Source: an uncultured Clostridia bacterium (lineage in GTDB: Bacteria > Bacillota > Clostridia > TANB77 > CAG-508). Taken from it: a stretch of 44,122 nucleotides of DNA. Both the position numbers and the translations under genes were made by a program. The notes beneath the pieces are model-generated. The model made no database searches, was not told the origin of the DNA, and saw only the letters and a list, made by a program, of their open reading frames with translations. The DNA is taken from positions 1-44,122 of the forward strand of contig CAKOUU010000014.1 of assembly GCA_934120675.1 (NCBI GenBank). Reading direction: 5' to 3'. Positions 7,412-16,540 of this stretch are shown piece by piece; positions within the stretch are counted from its first letter, which is position 1, and every line of letters starts with the position of its first letter.

Positions 7412-8294
7412 ATGCAAGAAATAAAAAATAAAACAATATTTGTAGACTTAGATGGAACACTGTTAAACAAATATGGAATAGTAACAGAAGAAACAAAAGA
7501 AACGATAAAACAAACAATAAAAAAAGGGAATGAAGTAATAATTGCATCAGGAAGACCAATAGACTCAATAAAAACAATAGCAAAAGAAATAGGCTCAGAA
7601 AACTATTTTATAGCTGGAAATGGTTCATTAATATATGATATAAAAAAAGACAAAATAATATACGAAAAATTTTTAAGTAAACAAAAAGTGTTAGAAATAG
7701 CAAAAATATGTGAAGAAAATAGTATATTTTATAATATATACACAGAAGAAACAATAATTTCAAAACAATTACAGCATAATGTTTTATATTACTACAAAGA
7801 AAACCTAAAAAAAGCAGAAAAAGACAAAACAAGCATAACTCTAGTTGACAATATAATAGAATATATAAATAATTCAGAAAATGAAAAATACTTGAAAATT
7901 ACAATATGTGATGAGACAAAATCAATATTCAATTCAGTAATAAGAAAATTAAAACAAATTAAGAATATAGATGTTTTAGATGTTAGCCATATGTCTAGAA
8001 AAGTTATAAAAAAAGGTTCTGAAGATATAAATATAGAATATTATTATACGGAAATTTCTTTAGCTGATGTTGATAAATGGGTAGCAATACAATACTTGAG
8101 CAAAAAATTAAATGTTGACAACGAAAATATAATAGCAATTCGGTGACAATATGAATGACAAAATGATGATAGAAAATGCGGGAATTGGAATTGCCATGGG
8201 AGAAAGCAATCCTAGAATAAAAGAAATAGCAGACTATATAACTGAGGATAATGACAATAATGGCGTAAAGCTTGCAATAGAAAGATATTGTTAG
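7412..8294 (+). CDS. Cof-type HAD phosphatase, requires +1 frameshift at 8141
   Basis: HAD-superfamily (Cof/YbiV type) phosphatase, probably acting on sugar phosphates or related metabolites. Motif I VDLDGT (D12, D14), motif II ASGRP (S46) and the Cof cap domain are present in frame 0. At the end of the cap, frame 0 reads ATT CGG TGA and stops at 8146. Skipping the single C at 8141 gives ATT GGT GAC and restores motif IV, IGDNMNDKMMIENAGIGIAM, plus the normal end (TEDNDNNGVKLAIERYC, stop 8292-8294). The full product would be 293 aa. Without the shift the protein lacks its metal-binding GD-x-x-x-D motif and should be inactive. It could be a programmed frameshift, a real mutation or a sequence error. 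Its promoter and AGAGAGGG binding site are intact. Confidence 0.85.
8141..8144 (+). other. putative +1 frameshift site CGG-T in the HAD gene
   Basis: In-frame CGG (8141-8143) followed by a TGA stop. The +1 reading is GGT, a conserved Gly of the HAD GD motif. It is one of only two in-frame CGG codons found in the window; the other is at 25449. Confidence 0.6.
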
Positions 8295-8428
8295 CATTAT
8301 GAAAAAATAAGAAAAAATTTTATATATAAGAAATTAAATGTAGATACGTACATGTTTTAGAATTAATATTTGAATATTACAACAATATTACAAAAATATT
8401 ATTTTTATGTTACATAGTTATAATTTTG

Positions 8429-8457
8429 TTGATTTGAGTAGTAATTTGATGTAAAAT
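8429..8457 (+). promoter_or_regulatory. promoter of the Tad-like cluster
   Basis: TTGATT (8429-8434), 17-nt spacer, TAAAAT (8452-8457), 44 nt before the first gene of the cluster. Confidence 0.65.
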
Positions 8458-8501
8458 AAAATAAGATAAATTATTTAAGAAAAAATAAGGAGGAATTGGT
8501 A

Positions 8502-9599
8502 ATGGCAACAAATCCAATGCAAAGAAAAGCAAGAAATTCATTTTTATTAGGAATGTTATTAACATTGGTAATAGCAGGGGCTGTAATAGCACTTTTAATA
8601 TTACAATTAAAAAATTATAAAGAAAAGGAAAAAGAAGAACAAGCAAATAGTGTAAAAGTATGGGTATTATCACAAAATGTAATATCTGGACAAGTAATAA
8701 CAACAGATATGTTAACACAACAAGTAACAAATAAAAACTTTGTGCCAAGTAATGCAATAGGAGATATGTCAATATTAACAAATTATGCATTATCAGATAA
8801 AGAGGGAAATGAAGTAATAACAGAATATAAAAACAATGTAGCTACATTATACTTATCAAAAAATGGAACTAGATATGAACTAAAACAGGAAGAAGAAACA
8901 GGGGATTATTACATTGAAAAAAATGGAGAAAAAGAATATGTAGAACTTTCAGAAGATCCAATTGTAGCAAAAGTTGATATGTATAAAAATAATATTATAA
9001 CATTAGATATGATCTCAAAATCAGAAGAAAAAACAACAGATGACTTAAGAAAAGTTGAATATAATATGTTGGTATTGCCATCTCAATTAGAAACAGGAGA
9101 ATACATAGATGTAAGACTTTCAATGCCATCAGGACAAGATTATATAGTAGTATCAAAAAAACAAGTTGAAATTCCACAAATTAATGGAGTTGATTCTGAA
9201 GATACTATTTGGCTAAAATTAACAGAAGACGAAATTATAACAATGAATAGTGCAATAGTTGATGCATATAGATCAATAGGGTCAACTTTAAAAGTTGTAA
9301 TATATACAGAGGCAGGAATACAAAGTGCAGCAATTCCAACATATGTACCAACAGGAGAAGTTATGCAGTTAATTCAATCAAATCCAAATATTGTTGAAAC
9401 ATATAAAAATGCATTAATCCAAAGATATAATGAAAATCAATCAAGAGTAAGAACTAATATTAACTCTGCAATAAGCACAAGCGGAGAAGAAGGGGAAAGT
9501 AATTTAAAAACAAAAGTTGAAGAAAGTATATCAAATTCTAAAGCAAATAGAAAATCATACCTTGAATCTTTAGGAGGAGATAAAACAACATCAAACTAA
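8502..9599 (+). CDS. CpaB/RcpC-like SAF-domain protein of the Tad-like cluster
   Basis: CpaB/RcpC proteins are periplasmic or surface assembly factors of Flp (Tad) pili. The 366-aa product has a short cytoplasmic N-terminus, one membrane helix (about residues 13-35) and an extracytoplasmic part. That part begins with a SAF-type segment (VWVLSQNVISGQVITTDML, residues 49-67). A CpaB-like beta-rich region follows (LPSQLETGEYIDVRLSMPSG), then a Ser/Asn-rich tail. A 60-residue insert (around residues 90-155) of repeated acidic beta strands interrupts the usual layout. AAGGAGG 8 nt upstream fixes the ATG at 8502, not the upstream TTG. It is the first gene of the cluster, 15 nt before the next. Family assignment rests on SAF features and gene order. 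Confidence 0.7.
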   Translation: MATNPMQRKARNSFLLGMLLTLVIAGAVIALLILQLKNYKEKEKEEQANSVKVWVLSQNVISGQVITTDMLTQQVTNKNFVPSNAIGDMSILTNYALSDKEGNEVITEYKNNVATLYLSKNGTRYELKQEEETGDYYIEKNGEKEYVELSEDPIVAKVDMYKNNIITLDMISKSEEKTTDDLRKVEYNMLVLPSQLETGEYIDVRLSMPSGQDYIVVSKKQVEIPQINGVDSEDTIWLKLTEDEIITMNSAIVDAYRSIGSTLKVVIYTEAGIQSAAIPTYVPTGEVMQLIQSNPNIVETYKNALIQRYNENQSRVRTNINSAISTSGEEGESNLKTKVEESISNSKANRKSYLESLGGDKTTSN

Positions 9600-9614
9600 A
9601 AAGGAGAGTTATAT

Positions 9615-10307
9615 ATGAAAAAAGTAGGATTTATAGGTGCATACGATAAGACGGATTTGCTAGTAAATATAGCTAAGGTTTTAACAGAAATGAAAAATAA
9701 AGTACTTATAATAGATACAACAATTAATCAAAAGGCAAAATATATAGTACCTGCAATAAATCCTACAGTATCATATATAACTTCTTTTGAAGATATAGAT
9801 ATAGCGGTAGGATTTAATAATACAGAAGAAATTAAAGAATATATAGGAGTAACAAAAGAATTGCCATATGACATTTTATTAATAGATGTTGATATGCCTC
9901 AAAAAATAGAACAATTTCAGTTAGAAAATGCGGAAAAAAATTATTTTGTAACATCATTTGATGTATATTCTTTAAAAAAAGGACTTGAGATATTGAGTAA
10001 TATTAATACAACAATGGAACTAACCAAAATATTGTTTTCAAAAGAAATGCTAAAAGAAGAAGATGATTACTTGAATTTCTTAGCATTAGGATATAAGGTT
10101 ATTTGGAATGATGAAAGAATATATTTTCCAATAGAAAATGGAGATTTAAGTGTTATATATGAAAATCAAAGGGTACAAAAAATAAAGTTTAAAAGATTAA
10201 GTGTACAATATAAAGATAGTATGGGATTTATTGTACAGCAAATATTAAATCAAAGTAATGACTCGTATGTTAGAAGAGTTATAAAGGGAATAGAAAGAGG
10301 AGTGTAG
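9615..10307 (+). CDS. degenerate MinD/CpaE-like protein (broken Walker A)
   Basis: A 230-aa protein with the fold signs of a MinD/ParA-type P-loop ATPase: an N-terminal strand then GAYDKTDLLVNIAKVL aligning with GGVGKTTLAVNLA, and a strand ILLIDVDMPQ at the Walker B position. The P-loop has Asp where Gly and Thr should be and lacks the signature Lys, so ATP hydrolysis is unlikely. CpaE is the MinD-like localisation factor of Tad pili. The intact-looking homologue follows 1 nt downstream, suggesting a catalytic/pseudo-ATPase pair. AAAAAGGAGAG precedes the ATG. The function is inferred only from fold and position. Confidence 0.6.
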   Translation: MKKVGFIGAYDKTDLLVNIAKVLTEMKNKVLIIDTTINQKAKYIVPAINPTVSYITSFEDIDIAVGFNNTEEIKEYIGVTKELPYDILLIDVDMPQKIEQFQLENAEKNYFVTSFDVYSLKKGLEILSNINTTMELTKILFSKEMLKEEDDYLNFLALGYKVIWNDERIYFPIENGDLSVIYENQRVQKIKFKRLSVQYKDSMGFIVQQILNQSNDSYVRRVIKGIERGV

Positions 10308-10308
10308 T

Positions 10309-11157
10309 ATGCCAATAATATCATTTGTTAATAACAGAAAAGAAGAAACTGGAAAAACTATGTCTCTAGTTGCAATTGCAACATATATGGCTATTAATCA
10401 TAATAAAAGAATATTAATAATATCTACAACAAATCAAGAAGATAGGATTAGAAAATGTTTTTTTGAAGAAAAACAGGCAAAAAAATTAAGACTTGGAATA
10501 TTTGGAGAAAATAAATCTGCTTTTGAAAATGAAAGTGGAATAGAGGGAATTGCAAAAATAGCAAGAAGTAATAAATTAACACCAGACATGATAACAAATT
10601 ATACAAAAGTAGTATTTAAAGATAGACTCGAAATTCTTTTGGGAGCAGAAAATTTGAAAGATCAAGTAGAAAAAGAAATTGCAGAAGAATATATAGATGT
10701 TATTAATTTGGCTAATTCTTATTATGATACGGTTTTTGTAGATTTGGATAATAATGTTGGAGAAGAAATAAAAGAAAAAATTGTTAAAATTTCTGATTTA
10801 GTAATAGTTAATTCAAGCCAAAATTATAGTAGTTTAAAAAAATTGAAAGAAAATAAAGAAAAAAATGAATTACTAAAATCACCAAAAAGTTTAATATTGA
10901 TAGGCAGATATGATAAATATTCAAAATACAATTCAAAAAATATAACAAGATTTTTAGAGGAAAAAAATCAAGTATTAACAGTACCGTATAATACACTTTA
11001 TTTTGAAGCAACAAATGAAGCAGGAGTACCAGATTTTTTCTTAAAATTAAGAAGGATTGCAGACTCAGATGACAGGAATGTAATATTTTTAGATGAAATA
11101 AAAAGAGATACAGAAAATATCATATATAGAATACAGGAACTACAAACAATAATGTAG
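10309..11157 (+). CDS. MinD/CpaE-like ATPase
   Basis: A 282-aa P-loop protein. N-terminus MPIISFVNNRKEETGKTMSL: KEETGKTMS matches the deviant Walker A of MinD/ParA proteins, including the signature Lys, and TVFVDLDNN is the Walker B strand. CpaE-like proteins guide Tad pilus assembly. The ATG is 1 nt after the stop of the degenerate paralogue, so translation is probably coupled. The membrane-anchored secretion ATPase follows 14 nt later. No receiver domain like that of classic CpaE is present. Confidence 0.7.
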   Translation: MPIISFVNNRKEETGKTMSLVAIATYMAINHNKRILIISTTNQEDRIRKCFFEEKQAKKLRLGIFGENKSAFENESGIEGIAKIARSNKLTPDMITNYTKVVFKDRLEILLGAENLKDQVEKEIAEEYIDVINLANSYYDTVFVDLDNNVGEEIKEKIVKISDLVIVNSSQNYSSLKKLKENKEKNELLKSPKSLILIGRYDKYSKYNSKNITRFLEEKNQVLTVPYNTLYFEATNEAGVPDFFLKLRRIADSDDRNVIFLDEIKRDTENIIYRIQELQTIM

Positions 11158-11171
11158 AGAGGAGATATCAA

Positions 11172-13151
11172 ATGACTATAACAAATATACTATTAATTTT
11201 AGTTGTTTTAGTGGTAGCAGGTGCAGGAATTTATTATTTTATTAAAAAGAAAAAGGAAGCACCACAAGAAAAAGAAATAAATGTAGATGAAAAAACATAT
11301 ACATTGGAAAAAATGCAAGAATTTGTTAAAAAAAGACTAGATGAAATAACAAAAGTTAACTTGTATGATATAGGGCTATCAGAAGAAGAATTAAAAAGAA
11401 GAAAAAACAAAAAATATGAATTGAAAAAGGCTTTAAAAGGCTGTACATATGGAGATGTAAATGATAAAAAATATGTTAAAGAATTGATATATGATTTACT
11501 TTCAAAAGAATATGATGTAAATGAAACAAATATATCAAAAGCTATACCATTTGATATTCCATCATTGCTAACACCACAAGATAAATTTGATATTTTAATA
11601 TATATGTATAAAAAAGATTTTGGATATGAAGCATTAACTGAATTAATAAAGAAATATGATTTAGCTGAATTAAAATATGTAGAGGGAGAAACAAAACCAT
11701 CATATGTAATAACATCTCAGGAAATAGAAGATATATTTGAAAAAGAAAATTTACAATTAACTTTTAATGATAAATTATCAATTGTTGTACAAAGAATATA
11801 CCAACATTACAAAGGATATAGTAGTATTGATGAAGTAAGAGATATGAACATAGATGGTGTATCTGGAGGTGTATCTGGTCTTCCAGAAAGTTTCTTAAGC
11901 CAAGTAGCACAAACATCAGATGCGGATTATCTAGCACAAGTTTCTGAACACAAAGTACCAAGAGCTTGTGACAGTATCTGGATATTTTTCCAAGGTAAAT
12001 CAATACGTTTAGCATTTTTAAGCTTTGGAACAGAGTCAGAATTAAAAAGAGTGTGCCAAAATATTTACAAATACAATAATCCGGGACAATTATCAGACAC
12101 AAATGGTTATAAAATCAATGAAATGAAAGATGGTTCTCGTGTTGTTGTTGTAAGACCAAGTTTCTCAGAAACATGGGCATTCTTCGTAAGAAAGTTCGAC
12201 GTAAAACGTTCAACACTAGAACAATGGTTCAAAGGAGAACCAGGTTGTGACGAATCAATAGAATTATTAAAATACCTAGTAAAAGGAGCCAGAATTATAT
12301 CAATAACTGGTGAGCAAGGTTGTGGTAAAACAACAATGCTTATGGGTATGATAGAAAACATATATGAAACAATGAACATAAGGGTTCAAGAAACTGCATT
12401 CGAGTTGCACTTAAGAAAAATATACCCAACAAGAAACATCTTAACATTCCGTGAAACAGACACAATATCTGGACAAGAAGGTTTGGACGTTCAAAAGAAA
12501 ACAGATGGTTCTGTTAACATCATAGGTGAAGTTGCAACAGACCCAGTAGCATCTTGGATGATTCAAGCAGCCCAAGTTGCATCTAAGTTTACATTATTTA
12601 CACACCATGCTAAAACATTCCCTAACTTAGTAACAGCATTAAGAAACTCAATGTTAAGAACTGGAGTATTCAAAAACGAAAAAACAGCAGAAGAACAAGT
12701 TGTACAAGTTTTAAACTTTGATATACATTTAAAGAAAGACTTTAGAGGAAAAAGATATGTAGAAAGAATTACAGAATGTATACCAATTGAAGACAAAAAC
12801 GAGTACACATTTGAACATAGAAAAGAAAAAACATTAGAAGGCAAATTTGACAAATTCTTTGATAATGCAACACATTATTTTGAAAAGGTAACAGATAGAC
12901 AATTATATACATATAGAAACATACTTGAATATGTTGATGGAGAATATTTAATAACAAATCCAATAACAGAAGAGAACTTAAGAGGTATGAGAGAAAATAT
13001 GGATGAGTCAGATATTGAGGATTTTGATAAATTCGTGGAAAGACATTGGAAAGATAATAGAAAAACAAAACAAGCAGTTGAAGTAACAGAACAAATAGAA
13101 AAACCAGTAAGAAGAGGAAGAAAACCAAAAAATGGAAACCAATCAATATAG
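11172..13151 (+). CDS. CpaF/TadA-type secretion ATPase with N-terminal membrane anchor
   Basis: Hexameric type II/IV secretion ATPase expected to power assembly of the filament. The 659-aa product has a membrane helix at residues 4-24 followed by a Lys-rich stretch, a helical N-domain, and the RecA-like motor. Motor motifs are Walker A GEQGCGKTT (380-388), Walker B NIIGEVATDP (E453) and the His box THHAKT (477-482). The C-terminus is basic. CpaF/TadA proteins are normally soluble, so the membrane helix is unusual. The sequence between Walker B and the His box (ASWMIQAAQVASKFTLF) also departs from the usual CpaF consensus. AGAGGAG lies before the ATG. It sits between the CpaE-like genes and the TadBC-like gene, as in Tad loci. 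Confidence 0.88.
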   Translation: MTITNILLILVVLVVAGAGIYYFIKKKKEAPQEKEINVDEKTYTLEKMQEFVKKRLDEITKVNLYDIGLSEEELKRRKNKKYELKKALKGCTYGDVNDKKYVKELIYDLLSKEYDVNETNISKAIPFDIPSLLTPQDKFDILIYMYKKDFGYEALTELIKKYDLAELKYVEGETKPSYVITSQEIEDIFEKENLQLTFNDKLSIVVQRIYQHYKGYSSIDEVRDMNIDGVSGGVSGLPESFLSQVAQTSDADYLAQVSEHKVPRACDSIWIFFQGKSIRLAFLSFGTESELKRVCQNIYKYNNPGQLSDTNGYKINEMKDGSRVVVVRPSFSETWAFFVRKFDVKRSTLEQWFKGEPGCDESIELLKYLVKGARIISITGEQGCGKTTMLMGMIENIYETMNIRVQETAFELHLRKIYPTRNILTFRETDTISGQEGLDVQKKTDGSVNIIGEVATDPVASWMIQAAQVASKFTLFTHHAKTFPNLVTALRNSMLRTGVFKNEKTAEEQVVQVLNFDIHLKKDFRGKRYVERITECIPIEDKNEYTFEHRKEKTLEGKFDKFFDNATHYFEKVTDRQLYTYRNILEYVDGEYLITNPITEENLRGMRENMDESDIEDFDKFVERHWKDNRKTKQAVEVTEQIEKPVRRGRKPKNGNQSI

Positions 13152-13172
13152 CAATTAGGAGGTGAAATACAG

Positions 13173-15254
13173 GTGTCAAATCAAGTAATATATATGGTAA
13201 TGGGATTTTCAGTAGCAGCAATTGTGATAATAGGGATTGTATATTATATATTATCACAAAAGATGCAAAAATCTGAATATAAAAATATACAGAAACTACA
13301 AAGAGGAACAAAAACTAGTGGATTTTCAACAGAGGTATTGTTTCAAAAACTGTATTTGACATATTCAAGAATCCCATTCTTAAAAAGATATATATTAAAA
13401 TTAAGAAGAAGATTAGAAATATTAAATATAGATGATGAATATGCAACAAGAAGGGACTCAGCAAAAATAATAACAAAAGCACTTGTAATTGTACTTCCAT
13501 TGTTTATAATTACTATACTAGTAACAAAAAGCAATTACTTATTAATGTTTATATTAATAATGTTTGAAATATTTATGATAGATTTGTTAATAGAAGGTTC
13601 TGTAGATAAAAAAGATGATGAATTATTAATTCAACAACTTGACTTTTTCTCAGAAATAAGACATGCTTATCATGAATTTAATATGGTAGAAGAAGCAATA
13701 TATCAGGTTTCACAAGATGATGAAAAAGAAGTCTCAAGACAAGGCGAAAAAATATATGATATTTTAATATCAGATGATCCAGAAACTGAACTTGAAAAAT
13801 ATTATGATGTAGCGCCAAATAACTTTTTAAAAGAATTTGCAGGATTGTCATATTTAACGAAGGAATTTGGTGACAGAAAAGTAGATGGAGCATCATTATA
13901 TTTAAAAAATGTTGATAATATAACTCAGGAAATGCAAATAGAAATACTAAAAAGAGATAAATTAAATTATGTATTTAGAAGTTTATCATTTATTTCTATA
14001 GCGCCGGTAATGTTATTAGAGCCCTTAAGAACATGGGCTGTATCTAATTTCTCATTTGTTAGAAATTGGTATTATGGAAAATCAGGAATGATAGTACAAA
14101 TTTTAATTTTGTTAATAACATTTGTATCATATGTCTTAGTAAGAAAGTTAAAAGATAATGGTGCAGTAAATATGAATACCAAAAATATAGAAAACCCTTG
14201 GCAATCAAAAGTATATAAGAATAAATTTGCAAAGAAAATTGTAGATTTATTTATACCTAAAGAGGGAACAAAAGAATATAAGAATGTTAAAGATCTTTTA
14301 AAAGATGCTGCATCACCACTAAAGATGGAATGGGTATATGTAAATAGAATATGCTTGGCGATAGTTACATTTATTGCATCATTATTTATATTTATGTATT
14401 TACATCATGTTGCAATAGATTATGAATATACACAGCCAACAACAGATTATAACCTGATGTCTGGAATGAGTGCTAAAGATGAAAAAAAGGCAATGGAGTT
14501 AACAAAACAAGATAATGTCTTTTTGGATATGTTTAGAGGAAAGATAAAAACAACACAAGATGATATTCAAAAAGCAGTTGAAAGGTCAAAATTCTACAAA
14601 GATGCAACTGATGATGAAATAAAAACAGCAACAGAAAGAATTTATGATAAATTGCAAGTCGTAAACAGTGAATATTTAAAATGGTTTGAAATTTTATTAG
14701 CGTGTGTATTTGCAATTGTAGGTTATATGTCTCAAATATGGTTATTAATGTTCCAATCAAAGATGAGACAGTTGGAAATGGAAGATGAAGTAATGCAATT
14801 CCAAACAATAATTCTTATGCTTATGAGAATTGAAAGAATAAATGTTGAAATGATACTAGAATGGCTTGAAAGATATTCAAATATATTCAAGAGTCAAATA
14901 ACAAAATGCGTTAACAACTATGAAGCAGGAGCTTGGGAAGCATTAGAGGAAATGAAAAATGAAATATCATATGTACCATTAATTAGAATAGTTGAGAGTA
15001 TGCAAGCAGCTGTTGAAAAAATACCAATTAAAGATGCATTTGATGAATTAGACTCAGAAAGAGAATATTATAGAGACAAAAGAAAAGAATCAAATGAAAG
15101 ATTGATAAAAAGAAAAGGCATGATAGGAAAAGTAATAGGATTTGCTCCAATGGTGTGTTTGTTCGTAGGATATTTAATTATTCCATTAGTATTCATTGGA
15201 CTAACAAGTATGTCTTCAACAATGAGTAGTATGTCTTCAACATCATTCAAATAA
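13173..15254 (+). CDS. fused TadB-TadC-like inner-membrane platform protein
   Basis: Platform (T2SSF/GspF-type) proteins anchor the secretion ATPase and the growing filament. The 693-aa product seems to hold two such modules. The first helical domain (about residues 150-300, from FFSEIRHAYHEFNMVEEAI) is followed by membrane helices. The second (about 530-650, from MQFQTIILMLMRIERINVEM) ends in a final membrane helix (IGFAPMVCLFVGYLIIPLVF). Other helices lie near residues 5-27 and 100-135. Tad loci usually have separate tadB and tadC; this would be a natural fusion. The start is GTG, with AGGAGGTG 8 nt upstream. The C-terminus is a Ser/Met/Thr repeat. Domain limits are approximate. Confidence 0.75.
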   Translation: MSNQVIYMVMGFSVAAIVIIGIVYYILSQKMQKSEYKNIQKLQRGTKTSGFSTEVLFQKLYLTYSRIPFLKRYILKLRRRLEILNIDDEYATRRDSAKIITKALVIVLPLFIITILVTKSNYLLMFILIMFEIFMIDLLIEGSVDKKDDELLIQQLDFFSEIRHAYHEFNMVEEAIYQVSQDDEKEVSRQGEKIYDILISDDPETELEKYYDVAPNNFLKEFAGLSYLTKEFGDRKVDGASLYLKNVDNITQEMQIEILKRDKLNYVFRSLSFISIAPVMLLEPLRTWAVSNFSFVRNWYYGKSGMIVQILILLITFVSYVLVRKLKDNGAVNMNTKNIENPWQSKVYKNKFAKKIVDLFIPKEGTKEYKNVKDLLKDAASPLKMEWVYVNRICLAIVTFIASLFIFMYLHHVAIDYEYTQPTTDYNLMSGMSAKDEKKAMELTKQDNVFLDMFRGKIKTTQDDIQKAVERSKFYKDATDDEIKTATERIYDKLQVVNSEYLKWFEILLACVFAIVGYMSQIWLLMFQSKMRQLEMEDEVMQFQTIILMLMRIERINVEMILEWLERYSNIFKSQITKCVNNYEAGAWEALEEMKNEISYVPLIRIVESMQAAVEKIPIKDAFDELDSEREYYRDKRKESNERLIKRKGMIGKVIGFAPMVCLFVGYLIIPLVFIGLTSMSSTMSSMSSTSFK

Positions 15255-15265
15255 GGAGGCAAAAT

Positions 15266-15985
15266 ATGGAAAACGCATCAAAAGCATTAACAATTGCAGG
15301 TGGAATATTAATAGGATTACTAGTGATAGGTGCTCTTGTATTAATGTTTAACCAAATAGGAGATTATGAAAAAGCTCAAAGTAAAAATAAAAAAAATTCA
15401 CAATTAGCAGAATTTAACAATGACTATGAGAGGTACCTTGATGATAAGGGAATAAATGGAACAGATGTAATATCTTTAATAAATAAAGTAATGGATTACA
15501 ACAAAAGAGCTTCAAAAGGGGGAACTGCAAATTCTGTTAATTATGATATAAAAATGTCGATAACAGTATCAGGTTTAAATGCATTTAATGTAAAATATGC
15601 TTATGACGGAACGAGTGCAAACTCATTGTTTTCAAATGATACATTTACATTTAATGAAAGATCTACAAATAATAGTTTAAAAAAATTATTAGATGATTTT
15701 AGTAAAACTGAAGGAAACCTTGGTATTGAAGAAATGAAAAAACTTGCATATGAGTATGATGCAAGTAAGGGGACAAATGATAATATAAGTAATATAAAAA
15801 AGAAATTATTAGAGATAGATTCTGTAACATATTCTAATTGGAATGGTTCAACTAGCCCAACATTAAATACTATAAAAAAATATAGACAATATTCAGAATT
15901 TAAAAGTTCAACATTCGTTCAAGCTCAAGATACAGAATATCAAGATGGACAGATACAAAGTATTTATTTAAAATTTTCTAAATAA
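15266..15985 (+). CDS. pilin-like protein 1 (MENASKAL family)
   Basis: A 239-aa protein with N-terminus MENASKALTIAGGILIGLLV: a 7-residue polar head and a hydrophobic helix to about residue 28, like a mature type IV pilin without leader. A soluble domain follows, with the family motif AEFNNDYERYL...GTDVISLINKV (residues 47-75). At 239 aa it is the longest member. AAGGAGG precedes the ATG, 11 nt after the TadBC-like gene. Probably a filament subunit or minor subunit exported by this cluster (inference). No prepilin-peptidase cleavage site is visible. Confidence 0.6.
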   Translation: MENASKALTIAGGILIGLLVIGALVLMFNQIGDYEKAQSKNKKNSQLAEFNNDYERYLDDKGINGTDVISLINKVMDYNKRASKGGTANSVNYDIKMSITVSGLNAFNVKYAYDGTSANSLFSNDTFTFNERSTNNSLKKLLDDFSKTEGNLGIEEMKKLAYEYDASKGTNDNISNIKKKLLEIDSVTYSNWNGSTSPTLNTIKKYRQYSEFKSSTFVQAQDTEYQDGQIQSIYLKFSK

Positions 15986-15995
15986 GGAGTAACAA

Positions 15996-16466
15996 ATGGA
16001 AAATGCATCAAAAGCATTAATTATGGCGGGAGGAATATTAGTAGGTTTATTAATAATATCTTTAGCGGTTTACTTATTTGTAGACTTTGGAAAAACTGCA
16101 TCAGATATAAACAATCAAAATGCAGAGCAACAAGTTGTTGAATTTAATTCAAGATTTGTAAAATATGAAAGTAATAAAGATAAAGATGGAAATTGGCAAA
16201 CTACTATTTATGATATAATTTCTTTAGCTGGTTATGCAAAGGAAAATAATGAATATTATGCAGATTCGTCAGATGAACAAATAAGTGTTAATATAGTGGC
16301 GAGTCCCGTGAGTAACAATATACAGAGACTAAGTGATTATAGAAGTTTGATGTCCCAATATATGTATGACGGAAGTGGTACAGCACTAAGAAAATTTAGT
16401 TGTGAGTCTATTTCATACAACGCAAGGGGAAAAGTAAAAGTTATAAACTTTAAAACAGTAAATTAA
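15996..16466 (+). CDS. pilin-like protein 2 (MENASKAL family)
   Basis: A 156-aa paralogue of the preceding protein: MENASKALIMAGGILVGLLI, one membrane helix, then VVEFNSRFVKYE and IYDIISLAGYAKENN, the shared F-N-x-x-F-x-K-Y plus short-helix motif. It starts 10 nt after its neighbour with AAGGAG upstream. Expected to be exported and anchored or assembled by its N-terminal helix. A new promoter follows it. Confidence 0.6.
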   Translation: MENASKALIMAGGILVGLLIISLAVYLFVDFGKTASDINNQNAEQQVVEFNSRFVKYESNKDKDGNWQTTIYDIISLAGYAKENNEYYADSSDEQISVNIVASPVSNNIQRLSDYRSLMSQYMYDGSGTALRKFSCESISYNARGKVKVINFKTVN

Positions 16467-16494
16467 AAGTTATACAAAAAAATATCATAAAATG

Positions 16495-16523
16495 TTGAAA
16501 AAAAAATAATCAAATGTTATAAT
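16495..16523 (+). promoter_or_regulatory. internal promoter within the pilin-like gene array
   Basis: TTGAAA (16495-16500), 17 nt, perfect TATAAT (16518-16523), 17 nt before the ATG at 16541. It would allow the distal small proteins to be expressed apart from the machinery genes. Confidence 0.75.
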
Positions 16524-16540
16524 ATTTTAAGGAAAGAATT

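Noticed and set aside
8141..8144. A sequencing artefact specific to the tetramer CGGT
   Set aside because: CGGT occurs many times in other genes here (for example 35314, 40338, 40932) without disturbing the frame, so the tetramer alone does not cause insertions.
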